The notes beneath the pieces are model-generated. The model was not told where the DNA came from and searched no databases. It worked only from the letters and a program-made list of their open reading frames with translations. A stretch of 58,855 bases of DNA, taken from positions 1 to 58,855 of the IMG/VR virus record IMGVR_UViG_3300034111_001673; one strand, given 5' to 3'. Both the position numbers and the translations under genes were made by a program. Of the stretch, positions 24,866 through 32,980 are shown piece after piece. The number at the start of each line of letters is the position of its first letter. Positions within the stretch are counted from its first letter, which is position 1. Source of the DNA: a virus.

Positions 24866-24894
24866 TTGACAAGTTAGGTTTTTCCCTCTATACT
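24866..24894 (+). promoter_or_regulatory. Strong sigma-70 promoter for the recombination operon/small RNA
   Basis: TTGACA at 24866-24871, a 17-base spacer and TATACT at 24889-24894 are almost consensus. The likely start is near 24901. Confidence 0.92.
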
Positions 24895-24900
24895 CACATC

Positions 24901-25006
24901 ATAAGGCATAAAAAAACGCCTTAAGTTTGCACCTTAAGACGTTTTGGAATCCTTATATAAAGCTGTAAGAATTTTCCAGTTTCAACGCTAAAAATTCTTA
25001 CTTTTT
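24901..25006 (+). ncRNA. Candidate small RNA or attenuating leader
   Basis: A run of about 106 bases follows the promoter. It can fold as AAAACG.CTTAAG/CTTAAG.CGTTTT (24916-24945), or close on itself with ATAAGG (24901) and CCTTAT (24951). Then comes a perfect 11-bp stem (24965-24975 with 24991-25001) and five T. The last hairpin is a plausible terminator, so the RNA may end before the downstream ORF or act as an attenuator. There is no coding evidence. Confidence 0.6.
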
Positions 25007-25032
25007 CTCAATAAATTAAAAAGAGATTGTAT

Positions 25033-25713
25033 ATGCAAAATATCTCAACGCTACCATTATGTCAAGGTAGAAATTCTTACGAAAAAAATCGTAAAAACAT
25101 TAATAATCTAGCAAGTTATGGTACAATAGAACCAGTAAATTGCGAATTATCTGCTGTGTCACGACTTGAAGAACTAAGCGTTGCCAAGGCTAAAGAAGCT
25201 TTAAGGCAAATGTTGATCTCACCAAAGGAAGCTTTACAAGTTCTAAAAAATTTAGAAGCTAAGAAGGAGGCTATAAGAATTTTTGAAAAAAGAAACCAAT
25301 CTAAAGAAAATCTAGAAAAAATAATAGATCAGCTGCCTGCTAATATCACGGATAAGCCTAAGTTTCACGAGGCTAAAAGTGAACCTGTAGAATTATCAGC
25401 ATCTAGCAAAGAAACATTTGCTAGAATTGGCGAACGAGCAAGAGAAGCGTTTATAGAAGAGCAGATTGAGAGAGCTATGTTTTATAACATTCCCTATAAA
25501 AGTTATGGCGAGAATTACTACCAATTAATGGTTGATATTGATAAATACGAGTATTTACTCGAGAAAGCAAACGACTATTGTATAGATTGGGATAGTAGCG
25601 AATATGACCCAGTAGCTCTAGAGCAGACAATAGAGGAGGCAGAGTATAATGCTTACATACATGATCAAAGCTTGCGCTCTTATTATTTACAATCAAGGGG
25701 GGTAGAGGTTTAA
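25033..25713 (+). CDS. Hypothetical first protein of the recombination operon
   Basis: About 226 residues start at the ATG at 25033, preceded by AAGAGA. A TTG at 25027 is less likely. The chain is helical: SVAKAKEALRQMLISPKEAL in the first half, then an acidic tail (YDPVALEQTIEEAEYN). The CAACGCTA and AATTCTTAC words in its first codons repeat words of the leader. No family is recognised. Confidence 0.6.
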   Translation: MQNISTLPLCQGRNSYEKNRKNINNLASYGTIEPVNCELSAVSRLEELSVAKAKEALRQMLISPKEALQVLKNLEAKKEAIRIFEKRNQSKENLEKIIDQLPANITDKPKFHEAKSEPVELSASSKETFARIGERAREAFIEEQIERAMFYNIPYKSYGENYYQLMVDIDKYEYLLEKANDYCIDWDSSEYDPVALEQTIEEAEYNAYIHDQSLRSYYLQSRGVEV

Positions 25714-25714
25714 G

Positions 25715-25966
25715 ATGTCAGTAATAAAAGATCGTTTTATTCCGAAAGAAGAGTTTATGAGGTTGCTATTTACTAAAATTGATGGTGTAGATACGCACGA
25801 ATTGTCAATGTGGCTTAAGTCTCAAACCAATAATGAATGGGTAGTAGTTCCAAAAACTTTTTGTGATTTATTGTTACAATTTATTGAGGGATTTAATAAA
25901 TATAATTTTCTTGTAATTGAAAAAGAAACATTAGAAACATTTGAGAATTTAAAAAAATATTTATAG
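25715..25966 (+). CDS. Hypothetical small protein
   Basis: The 83 residues (MSVIKDRFIPKEEFMRLLFT onward) start one base after the previous stop, so they are coupled. The chain is mixed alpha/beta. No family is recognised. Confidence 0.6.
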   Translation: MSVIKDRFIPKEEFMRLLFTKIDGVDTHELSMWLKSQTNNEWVVVPKTFCDLLLQFIEGFNKYNFLVIEKETLETFENLKKYL

Positions 25967-26022
25967 GAATACATTAAACTATTAATACAGAAAGTTATAA
26001 ATAAAGAAATAATGGTATTAGT

Positions 26023-26931
26023 ATGGAAAACAAGCAACAATGGCTAAGGGAGCGTAAGAATTACTTGGGTGGAAGTGATCTAGGTGCTATCGCAGGACTT
26101 AACCCTTATAGGACTGCTCTTGACGTATACTTAGATAAAACCAGCGATGACATAACCGAAGAGACTAACGCTGCAATGAGGTGGGGCAACCTTTTAGAAG
26201 ATGTGGTTGCTAAGGCTTATAGTGAGGATACTGGCTATGATGTGGAAATAGAGCCAAACACGATTTATCATCCTGAATATTCATTTTTAGCAGCTAATAT
26301 TGATCGGTGGGCAGATAATAAAAGGCGTATTCTTGAATGTAAAACTGCTTCGTTTCTTAAAGCTAAAGAATGGGGCGACTTAGGGACTGACCAAATCCCC
26401 GAGTCCTATCTTATTCAAAACGCTACATATTCGGCAGTTTGTAATGTTCCAGTAGTTGATACAGCAGTACTCATCGGAGGTCAAGATTTTAGAATATACA
26501 CGTATAATAGAAATAAGGAGTTAGAGGAAAAGCTAATTAAAATAGCCTGTAATTTCTGGCATAACCATATAGAAAAAAGAATCCCGCCTAAATGTGTGAG
26601 TACTAGGGATACATTTAATTTATTTCCACAAAGTAACCATCACGAAATAGTAGCGGAAAGTAACATTTTGGAAAAATGGGAACAACTTAAAGCGGCTAAG
26701 GAGGAAGAAAATAGGATAGCTGATACCATTGAGAAATTAAAGACCGATATACAGGAATTTATGAGAGATTATGATGTACTAATAGACATTAACGGCAATG
26801 TGATAGCCACATGGAAAAACACTGTTCCGAGGTCTCTTGTGAACGTCAATAAACTAAAGGAAATGTTTAAGGACGCATACGAACAATGTCTAAACACAGG
26901 AAAGCAATCAAGAATGTTTTTAATTAAGTGA
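26023..26931 (+). CDS. YqaJ-like viral recombinase/exonuclease
   Basis: The 302 residues carry the YqaJ/lambda-Exo fold motifs: YLGGSDLGAIAGLNPY (start), MRWGNLLEDVVAKAY, the acid in AANIDRWADNK, LECKTASF (E-x-K) and IPESYLIQ. It is a 5'-3' exonuclease that makes single strands for the RecT annealer encoded downstream. The pair allows homologous recombination or circularisation of the genome. Confidence 0.92.
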   Translation: MENKQQWLRERKNYLGGSDLGAIAGLNPYRTALDVYLDKTSDDITEETNAAMRWGNLLEDVVAKAYSEDTGYDVEIEPNTIYHPEYSFLAANIDRWADNKRRILECKTASFLKAKEWGDLGTDQIPESYLIQNATYSAVCNVPVVDTAVLIGGQDFRIYTYNRNKELEEKLIKIACNFWHNHIEKRIPPKCVSTRDTFNLFPQSNHHEIVAESNILEKWEQLKAAKEEENRIADTIEKLKTDIQEFMRDYDVLIDINGNVIATWKNTVPRSLVNVNKLKEMFKDAYEQCLNTGKQSRMFLIK

Positions 26932-26938
26932 GGTAACA

Positions 26939-27064
26939 ATGGTTTGTAATATTCACTTTATGGCATACGCAGTATTAATATTGGCTACTAGTATATGGAT
27001 AACAGTTTTGTATAGAGATTTTAACAAGAAAATAGAAGAGGAGGAGGTTGAAGAAAATGAGTAA
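26939..27064 (+). CDS. 41-residue single-span membrane protein
   Basis: The ORF starts MVCNIHFMAYAVLILATSIW, one hydrophobic helix followed by a K/E-rich tail (KKIEEEEVEENE). It follows the exonuclease stop by seven bases with AGTGAGGTAAC as ribosome site. Its stop overlaps the next start (ATGAGTAA), which fits translational coupling. Confidence 0.6.
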   Translation: MVCNIHFMAYAVLILATSIWITVLYRDFNKKIEEEEVEENE

Positions 27065-27284
27065 TACAAGCTATATTCATACAGGAAAAATCAAATTTTA
27101 TAACGAAGAAAAAGGCTATGGCTTTATTATTGACGATGACGATCATGATGAAGAATATTTTTTTAATAAAACACAAGCTTTTAATGCAGGTATTGGACCG
27201 AAAGATATAGGAGCTAGTGTCTCTTATTTACTGGATTACGACAAAGAAAAGCACAGATATAAGGTTATTAATTTAGAAATGTAA
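27057..27284 (+). CDS. Cold-shock-domain-like protein
   Basis: The 75 residues contain the RNA-binding motif GKIKFYNEEKGYGFI (residues 9-23) and a following YFF strand, as in CspA proteins, but an acid-rich loop (DDDDHDEE) interrupts the fold. The ATG at 27057 is preferred over the TTG at 27048, because GAGGAGG is correctly placed. It may help replication or recombination transcripts. Confidence 0.8.
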   Translation: MSNTSYIHTGKIKFYNEEKGYGFIIDDDDHDEEYFFNKTQAFNAGIGPKDIGASVSYLLDYDKEKHRYKVINLEM

Positions 27285-27305
27285 TTAAAAGAAAGGATAT
27301 AGAAA

Positions 27306-28205
27306 ATGAGTAATATAGCAGTAAAAACAACGTTATTAACACCGAGTAATTTAAAAGAAGCTATGGAGTATGCTACTATTATAGCAAATAGTGCTATGGT
27401 GCCAAAAACTTACCAAGGTAAAGCAGCAGATATTCTGGTTGCCGTACAGATGGGAGCTGAACTTGGGTTAAAGCCTATACAGGCTTTGCAGAATATAGCG
27501 GTTATTAACGGCAAACCCTCCGTGTATGGCGACGCATTACTTGCTCTTGTACAGGCGCATTCGTCATTTGAAGATATCAAGGAGTGGTATGATGAGAAAA
27601 CAAATACAGTTTTTTGCACAGTAAAACGTAAGAACCAAACTGAGCATACTGTAAGCTTTAGCATAGAAGATGCTAAAAAAGCTGGTTTATGGGGTAAGAC
27701 TGGTCCTTGGACTCAGTATCCGAAAAGAATGATGCAGATGAGAGCTAGAGGTTTTGCTCTTAGAGATAAGTTTGCAGATGCTTTAGGAGGCTTGATAACA
27801 GTTGAAGAGGCACAAGACTATCAGGTAGTAGATATGCCAGAAAAGAACGTAACACATGTGACAAAAACCGATATGCTAAGCAACAAACTCGATCACGTTG
27901 TACTAGAGAAGAAAGAAGTAACAAGGCAAGAGCCAAGCGAAACTTTAGCCAAATTCATAGAACTTATTAAATTCGATGACGTTGTACTAGAGGAGGAAGA
28001 AGTAACAAGGCAAGAACCAAGCGAAACACTTTTAGAGTTGCTAGAACTTATAAAATTGCATAACGTATCAAGCGAGATAATAAACAAGTGGTGTAGCAAA
28101 GCTGGTGTTGAAAGTATTGCCGATTTAGGGGAGGCAAGGCAACTGGCTTGTATAAAATATATTAACGAGCAGTATAACTATTCGCAAGATATGGAAGCGG
28201 CGTAA
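27306..28205 (+). CDS. RecT-family single-strand annealing protein with internal duplication
   Basis: The first 180 residues match the RecT family: LKEAMEYATIIANSAMVP, ADILVAVQMGAELGLKPIQA, AVINGKPSVYGDALLALVQA, WTQYPKRMMQMRARGFALRD. Residues 198-253 then hold two copies of a 28-residue unit (VVLE..EVTRQEPSETL..), encoded by 84-base repeats. The C-terminus is helical. It pairs with the YqaJ exonuclease, like RecE/RecT. Confidence 0.9.
   Translation: MSNIAVKTTLLTPSNLKEAMEYATIIANSAMVPKTYQGKAADILVAVQMGAELGLKPIQALQNIAVINGKPSVYGDALLALVQAHSSFEDIKEWYDEKTNTVFCTVKRKNQTEHTVSFSIEDAKKAGLWGKTGPWTQYPKRMMQMRARGFALRDKFADALGGLITVEEAQDYQVVDMPEKNVTHVTKTDMLSNKLDHVVLEKKEVTRQEPSETLAKFIELIKFDDVVLEEEEVTRQEPSETLLELLELIKLHNVSSEIINKWCSKAGVESIADLGEARQLACIKYINEQYNYSQDMEAA
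27897..28064 (+). repeat. 84-bp tandem duplication in recT
   Basis: GTTGTACTAGAG at 27897 recurs at 27981 with the same downstream codons (EVTRQEPSETL). The offset of 84 bases keeps the frame. It is an imperfect tandem duplication of 28 codons. Confidence 0.85.
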
Positions 28206-28276
28206 GTTTAGAAAATCCACCTAGATTTGCTTGTTAAAATATGTTAATGTGAGCACTCATTTTTTTCCTGTTTTTA

Positions 28277-28304
28277 GGGGCTAATCTTTTAGCTCCTTTT
28301 TTTT
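28277..28304 (+). terminator. Rho-independent terminator after recT
   Basis: GGGGCTAA pairs with TTAGCTCC (one mismatch) around TCTT, followed by eight T. It separates the recombination operon from the ejection-protein operon. Confidence 0.9.
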
Positions 28305-28341
28305 ACGAAAAAACATGGATTAGGATTGTTTCCGCTATAAT
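28304..28341 (+). promoter_or_regulatory. Late-type promoter, copy F (ejection-protein operon)
   Basis: TACGA lies 27 bases before TATAAT, the same spacing as four minus-strand copies (A-D). It begins at the end of the terminator and precedes the operon of large virion proteins. Confidence 0.78.
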
Positions 28342-28382
28342 AAAAATAAAGCTTTTATTTTTGTTATAGACTAGAGGCAAAG

Positions 28383-29981
28383 ATGCAAAATTACGATCCA
28401 TATTTAAATACCTACAACTACCCTTATAATACCTCCGAGCCTTATAGCTTAGCTTCTGATGGCGATAATCAGATGCCTGATCCTCGTTATGAAGACAGCG
28501 GGTATGACGATCCTTATATGTCTTACGGGAATGCTTACGATAATGACGGAGCACAGTATTCTTTTAAAGAAGGAGGCTCGGTCAAAGAGGAAGACTTACC
28601 AAGACTTGCCGATCTGATTCGGAGACACGGAAGGAACGGCGATACCGAGCTTGCCCATATTAATCCTATTGAAGCTCATATATTAAAAAGTTTAGGAGGA
28701 AGCGGGACGATAAATCCTGCTACCGGACTTCGTGAATATGGTTTCTTCAAAAACCCATTTAAAGCGATAAAAAGTGTACTTGGAGGAGGAGCAGGAGCAA
28801 TTATCGGTAACATGATTGCGCCCGGGATAGGCGGTATTATCGGCGGCGCACTCGGTCAGGGAGCACAACACGCAGCAAGAGGCAAGAGTGCTTTGAGCGG
28901 AGCGTTAAAAGGAGCGGGTATGGGTGCGGCGCTTCCTTCAGTTGCTTCAGGGCTTGGATGGGGAGCAAGCAGACTTGGAGCTACGGCTCTTGGTTCTAGT
29001 CTTAGTAATTACGGCAGTACTAATGCGATATTACCTGCTTTAGGCATGGGGAGTTCAAGCGGTAGTAGTGGACTGTTCGGGCTTGGAGGAAGTAATCCTT
29101 ATGTAAGTGGTGGTCTTAGCGCTGCGACTGCACTTTCTTCAGGTATGGGAGGTGGAGTGCCACCTCAGTATGGACAATATCCGCAAATGCAATATCCAGG
29201 CTACCCTTATGTAGATAACAGGGGTTTTCTAGAAAAGTTTGGTGATAATGCAAAAGACTATCTAACACAACCAGGGAATTTACTAACACTTGGGACAGTA
29301 GCAGCTCAATACGCTGGTCGGCAGAAGCCAAAGAGTCCAGAGAAAATAGCAGAGGAAGAAAGAAGATATCGCAACGCTAGTCGTAAGACGATTGCTGAAG
29401 TTGAAGCTGATGAAGCTCTGGAAACCGCACGTGCTGATTTACAAAAAAAGCGGAAAAACAAGCAGTTAGATGAAGATATAAAGAACATGGGTCGTATTAA
29501 TCGGCGCGTTGTATCACCTGAGGAATTTGCAAGAACCGGTCGCTGGCTTGAGTATATGGATGATGAAGGCAATCCTGTTAGAATGAAAGGCGGCGGGAGA
29601 GCCCGTAGTCCTTATGCTTATTTAACAGAAGAAACCTATTATCCTGCAAGTCCTATAGTTTATTTAAGTGGTGATAGCGGGGGGCAAGATGATAAGGTTA
29701 GAAGGGATTTACTAGATGGTTCTTATGTAATGCCAGCTGATGTAGTAGCTGATGCTGGAGATGGTAATTCTTTAGCAGGAGAAAAAAAGATTAAAGCATT
29801 AGTTTCTCATGGAGAAATGGAAATTAGTCCTCAGATTGTTAGTAAATTGGGTAACGGAGATAACGATTTAGGTGCTAAAAAATTAGACATGTTTGTAAAA
29901 AACATTCGCAAACATAAAAGAGGGGGAAAAGTAAATCTTCCGCCACGCGTAAAGTCTTTAGAGAGTTATTTAAGGGGATAA
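28383..29981 (+). CDS. Internal virion/ejection protein 1 (probable)
   Basis: The 532 residues begin with a Y/P/N-rich N-terminus. A glycine-rich membrane-active stretch follows (GAGAIIGNMIAPGIGGIIGG, about 139-158), then SYVMPADVVADAGDG and MEISPQIVSKLGNGDNDLG near the end. The last phrases are typical of phage virion proteins next to the internal-core genes in pelagiphage-type podoviruses. Hydrophobic glycine segments suit DNA ejection. It heads four co-oriented genes after promoter F. Confidence 0.65.
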   Translation: MQNYDPYLNTYNYPYNTSEPYSLASDGDNQMPDPRYEDSGYDDPYMSYGNAYDNDGAQYSFKEGGSVKEEDLPRLADLIRRHGRNGDTELAHINPIEAHILKSLGGSGTINPATGLREYGFFKNPFKAIKSVLGGGAGAIIGNMIAPGIGGIIGGALGQGAQHAARGKSALSGALKGAGMGAALPSVASGLGWGASRLGATALGSSLSNYGSTNAILPALGMGSSSGSSGLFGLGGSNPYVSGGLSAATALSSGMGGGVPPQYGQYPQMQYPGYPYVDNRGFLEKFGDNAKDYLTQPGNLLTLGTVAAQYAGRQKPKSPEKIAEEERRYRNASRKTIAEVEADEALETARADLQKKRKNKQLDEDIKNMGRINRRVVSPEEFARTGRWLEYMDDEGNPVRMKGGGRARSPYAYLTEETYYPASPIVYLSGDSGGQDDKVRRDLLDGSYVMPADVVADAGDGNSLAGEKKIKALVSHGEMEISPQIVSKLGNGDNDLGAKKLDMFVKNIRKHKRGGKVNLPPRVKSLESYLRG

Positions 29982-29982
29982 T

Positions 29983-32010
29983 ATGAAAAACTTAAATGAC
30001 CTCCGAGAACAAGCTTTAGCTGTTATTAATCGTGATGTAGGGCGAATGGTAAGTAACCAAGCACCTGTATATAGGGGAAAGACTAGCGTGCCAATGTCTT
30101 CTTTAACACAGAAGAAACGAACGCTGGAAGATCAGTTTAGCAATAGCCCTGCTCCTTACTCTATGGAAGCGAGCAGTGTTTTTAATAGAACTCCGCAAGG
30201 TTTTAATGAGGGGCAGAAGACCTCTTTACTGGATATACTCTCATCGGGTCAAAGAGAGGTGGGTAATACCGGATGGAAGCTGATGGGAAAACAGTTTGGA
30301 GATAGAACCGGTAGTAGACAAACCGGTTTTTATAATAAGTTTGACAAGAACCTGAATAAGGGGCTTGATTTATCCCGTGTTGGTATAGATGCCTTAAGTA
30401 ATGATGCAAAGAGTTTGGAATCTGAATTTAATTCTGGACTTGGCAATAGTTTAAATGCGCTCGGGTCAGCCGAGAAGGCAAAGAGAGCAGGACTTACTAA
30501 TATGCTGGGGCAATTTGGCAATCAGCAGCATATATACTCACATCTAGCAAATTCAGCAGATAAGGACAAGTACTACGCGGAAGTAAATGCTCCAAAGCAA
30601 AAGATGAAGGCGTTATACAATATAGTAAATAGCGGTGGTAATCCTGATGACATGGGACCTTATGGCGAAGCAGCAGCAGTTAAAGTGCTTGAAAAGGGAC
30701 TAAATCTTTATAATAGTCCGACTCCTACTTACAATGGTCAGCAGCTTGCTAATGTGCCTGAAGAATTAGCAGTATCGCATCGCCTGCTAGGTGATTTGAG
30801 CCATGATTATAATGATTCATCAAGGGAAGAAAGAGATAAGCTTTATGGCTCGTTAATGGGGCGAGAGAATGTTGGAACGCGAGCTATAGGCGATTTACCT
30901 ACAATTTATGATCCACAAGTAAACAAGCAAGACGGCGATACTAAAAGTCTTATTAAGTCAGAGAAAGCAAGAATTAGTATGGATCATGAACGAAAAGGTA
31001 CTTATGGATCACAATCACATTTATCACAAACCGAGGATGCTATTAATAGAATCGCTAAAAGCCGTTTTGGCAATAGAAACAATCTATTACAGGATGTACT
31101 CAGAGGAAGAATGAGCGGTTTAAATAAAAGTGACATGAATGATTTAAACCGGTTAAATAGTTTAGGTCAGCAAGGATTGTCCGAATATCAGGACGTACTT
31201 GGCAAGATTAGCGGAATGAACCAGCTCGGAGTAGACAAGTGGCTAAATACGCAAGATGAGTTAAACCAGAGGCGGGAGCGATTTGAAGAAGAGAGGAATC
31301 AGGAATGGCCTGGGGGGGCGGGAAGCGATATTGTAAAATACAATGTAAGCCCAGAAATTAGCAGTATTTTTGCTAATCCGGGTGTCAGTAGTAACCCCTC
31401 TGTTTATACGCCGTCTTTAAGGCCAAATATTCATGCACTCGCTCAATATGCGCAGGTTGTACCGGTCAGTCATAGTGAGACTGACCTTGAGAGTAACCTA
31501 AATCAGGATATGGGAGGTATCAAGAATTATGCTGATTTTGAGAATATCAAGCTTCAAAAAAAGAGAGAAGAAGAGGCAAGGCGTCAGGAAGAGGAAAGAT
31601 TAAGGCTTCTAAAAATAGCTGAAGAAAATCGTATCAGGAAAGAGAAGGAACAAGCATTAAAAATAGCGGAAGAAAAAAAAGTAGAACAGGCAAACAAATT
31701 ATATCTTGAAAGATTAGAGCAATATAAAGAATCGGCAGCAAAGAGGGATAACTTATATAACAGTTCCAACGTCAATGGCGTTAATGCTTTTTCATGGTCT
31801 AAACAAAATCCAACACATGGGTTTAAATGGTTTTTAGAAAATTCTTTAAAAGTGCCGTCTAATACGACCGATAATATTAGGATAATTAAAAACTTAAATA
31901 GGAACTTACCTTTATATTTAGAAGAAGTAAAAAGAGCTGATTATTTCTGGGATCAATATAATAAATATTATCAGGATATGATGCGATTAAAAGGGCAATT
32001 AAATAGTTAA
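29983..32010 (+). CDS. Internal virion/ejection protein 2 (probable)
   Basis: The 675 residues start two bases after the previous stop. The chain is hydrophilic, with a long charged coiled coil near residues 525-585 (KREEEARRQEEERLRLLKIA). No enzyme motif is visible. Its size and neighbours fit a core/ejection protein. Confidence 0.55.
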   Translation: MKNLNDLREQALAVINRDVGRMVSNQAPVYRGKTSVPMSSLTQKKRTLEDQFSNSPAPYSMEASSVFNRTPQGFNEGQKTSLLDILSSGQREVGNTGWKLMGKQFGDRTGSRQTGFYNKFDKNLNKGLDLSRVGIDALSNDAKSLESEFNSGLGNSLNALGSAEKAKRAGLTNMLGQFGNQQHIYSHLANSADKDKYYAEVNAPKQKMKALYNIVNSGGNPDDMGPYGEAAAVKVLEKGLNLYNSPTPTYNGQQLANVPEELAVSHRLLGDLSHDYNDSSREERDKLYGSLMGRENVGTRAIGDLPTIYDPQVNKQDGDTKSLIKSEKARISMDHERKGTYGSQSHLSQTEDAINRIAKSRFGNRNNLLQDVLRGRMSGLNKSDMNDLNRLNSLGQQGLSEYQDVLGKISGMNQLGVDKWLNTQDELNQRRERFEEERNQEWPGGAGSDIVKYNVSPEISSIFANPGVSSNPSVYTPSLRPNIHALAQYAQVVPVSHSETDLESNLNQDMGGIKNYADFENIKLQKKREEEARRQEEERLRLLKIAEENRIRKEKEQALKIAEEKKVEQANKLYLERLEQYKESAAKRDNLYNSSNVNGVNAFSWSKQNPTHGFKWFLENSLKVPSNTTDNIRIIKNLNRNLPLYLEEVKRADYFWDQYNKYYQDMMRLKGQLNS

Positions 32011-32044
32011 ATTTTAGTTCACAAATGTAATATTGATTATGATT

Positions 32045-32980
32045 ATGGAAGAAGAAATATTAAATCGCATGCAAGCTCTCCCTACAAAAAGAAATCCTTT
32101 TGATGAGGGAATAGCAAAAGCAGTTAGTAGCACCCGAAGCAACTTAGGGATGAATCGGGATCAGGAGCATAGAGCGATAAATAATGCGTTACTTGCTCTT
32201 GGTAATGGTTTAGCAAACGAGCCTGTGCAACGTGGTTTTAAAAATAATTTAGGAGTTATAGGGAGGGCGATGAATCCGGCACTCTCGGCTTATAATACTA
32301 GCGAGGATACAGCTATTGCTGAAAATGAGCGTTTGGCTAATCAAATATTGCAGCAACAAAGAGCGGAGCAAGCTTTAGCCGATAGCAGAGAAGATAAATC
32401 CTGGCATCGTAAATTCCAGGAGAGGCAATTGGAGGAGACTAAAAGACATCATAATTTATTGGATAATTTTAGGAGAGATAAGCAGAAAAATTTATTAAAT
32501 AATTTTAAAAAAAGTGAAAAAGATCAGGAGAAGCAAGAAGCTTTAGAAGAGTTGAAAGGAATGCTGACTCATGCAGAAAATACAGTTACGAACCTTGGTT
32601 CTGAAGGAGAGAGGTCGCTACTGGCAAAAAACTTCCGATCAAAATTCAGCAATCAGGAATATAGTCCGGATCAGGCAAAGATTTGGGCAATAGGTGAGGT
32701 ATTACGCGGCAAATTGAATAAAGCTTTTAAATATACGAATCAGGAGGAATTTAAACATATACCGACGATATCGCCTGATAATGATATGGCAACGAATATA
32801 AACGTTATTAATGATTTAAGAGCCATGCTAGGTATAGGTCTTCAGGAAGGGAATAAGAGCAGTAACGGCGGCGATAGGGTTTTAATGGTTGATCCGATAA
32901 CAGGTGCAAAAGATTGGGTTCATAAAGATTGGGTACAAGATGCCATAGATAATGATGGTTTGCAGGTAGTTAATGAGTAA
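32045..32980 (+). CDS. Internal virion/ejection protein 3 (probable)
   Basis: About 311 residues start at the ATG at 32045. Earlier in-frame starts at 32033 (TTG) and 32039 are possible, and no clear ribosome site helps. A charged helix-rich middle (LADSREDKSWHRKFQERQLE) fits a coiled-coil virion protein. It overlaps the next gene by eight bases. Confidence 0.5.
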   Translation: MEEEILNRMQALPTKRNPFDEGIAKAVSSTRSNLGMNRDQEHRAINNALLALGNGLANEPVQRGFKNNLGVIGRAMNPALSAYNTSEDTAIAENERLANQILQQQRAEQALADSREDKSWHRKFQERQLEETKRHHNLLDNFRRDKQKNLLNNFKKSEKDQEKQEALEELKGMLTHAENTVTNLGSEGERSLLAKNFRSKFSNQEYSPDQAKIWAIGEVLRGKLNKAFKYTNQEEFKHIPTISPDNDMATNINVINDLRAMLGIGLQEGNKSSNGGDRVLMVDPITGAKDWVHKDWVQDAIDNDGLQVVNE

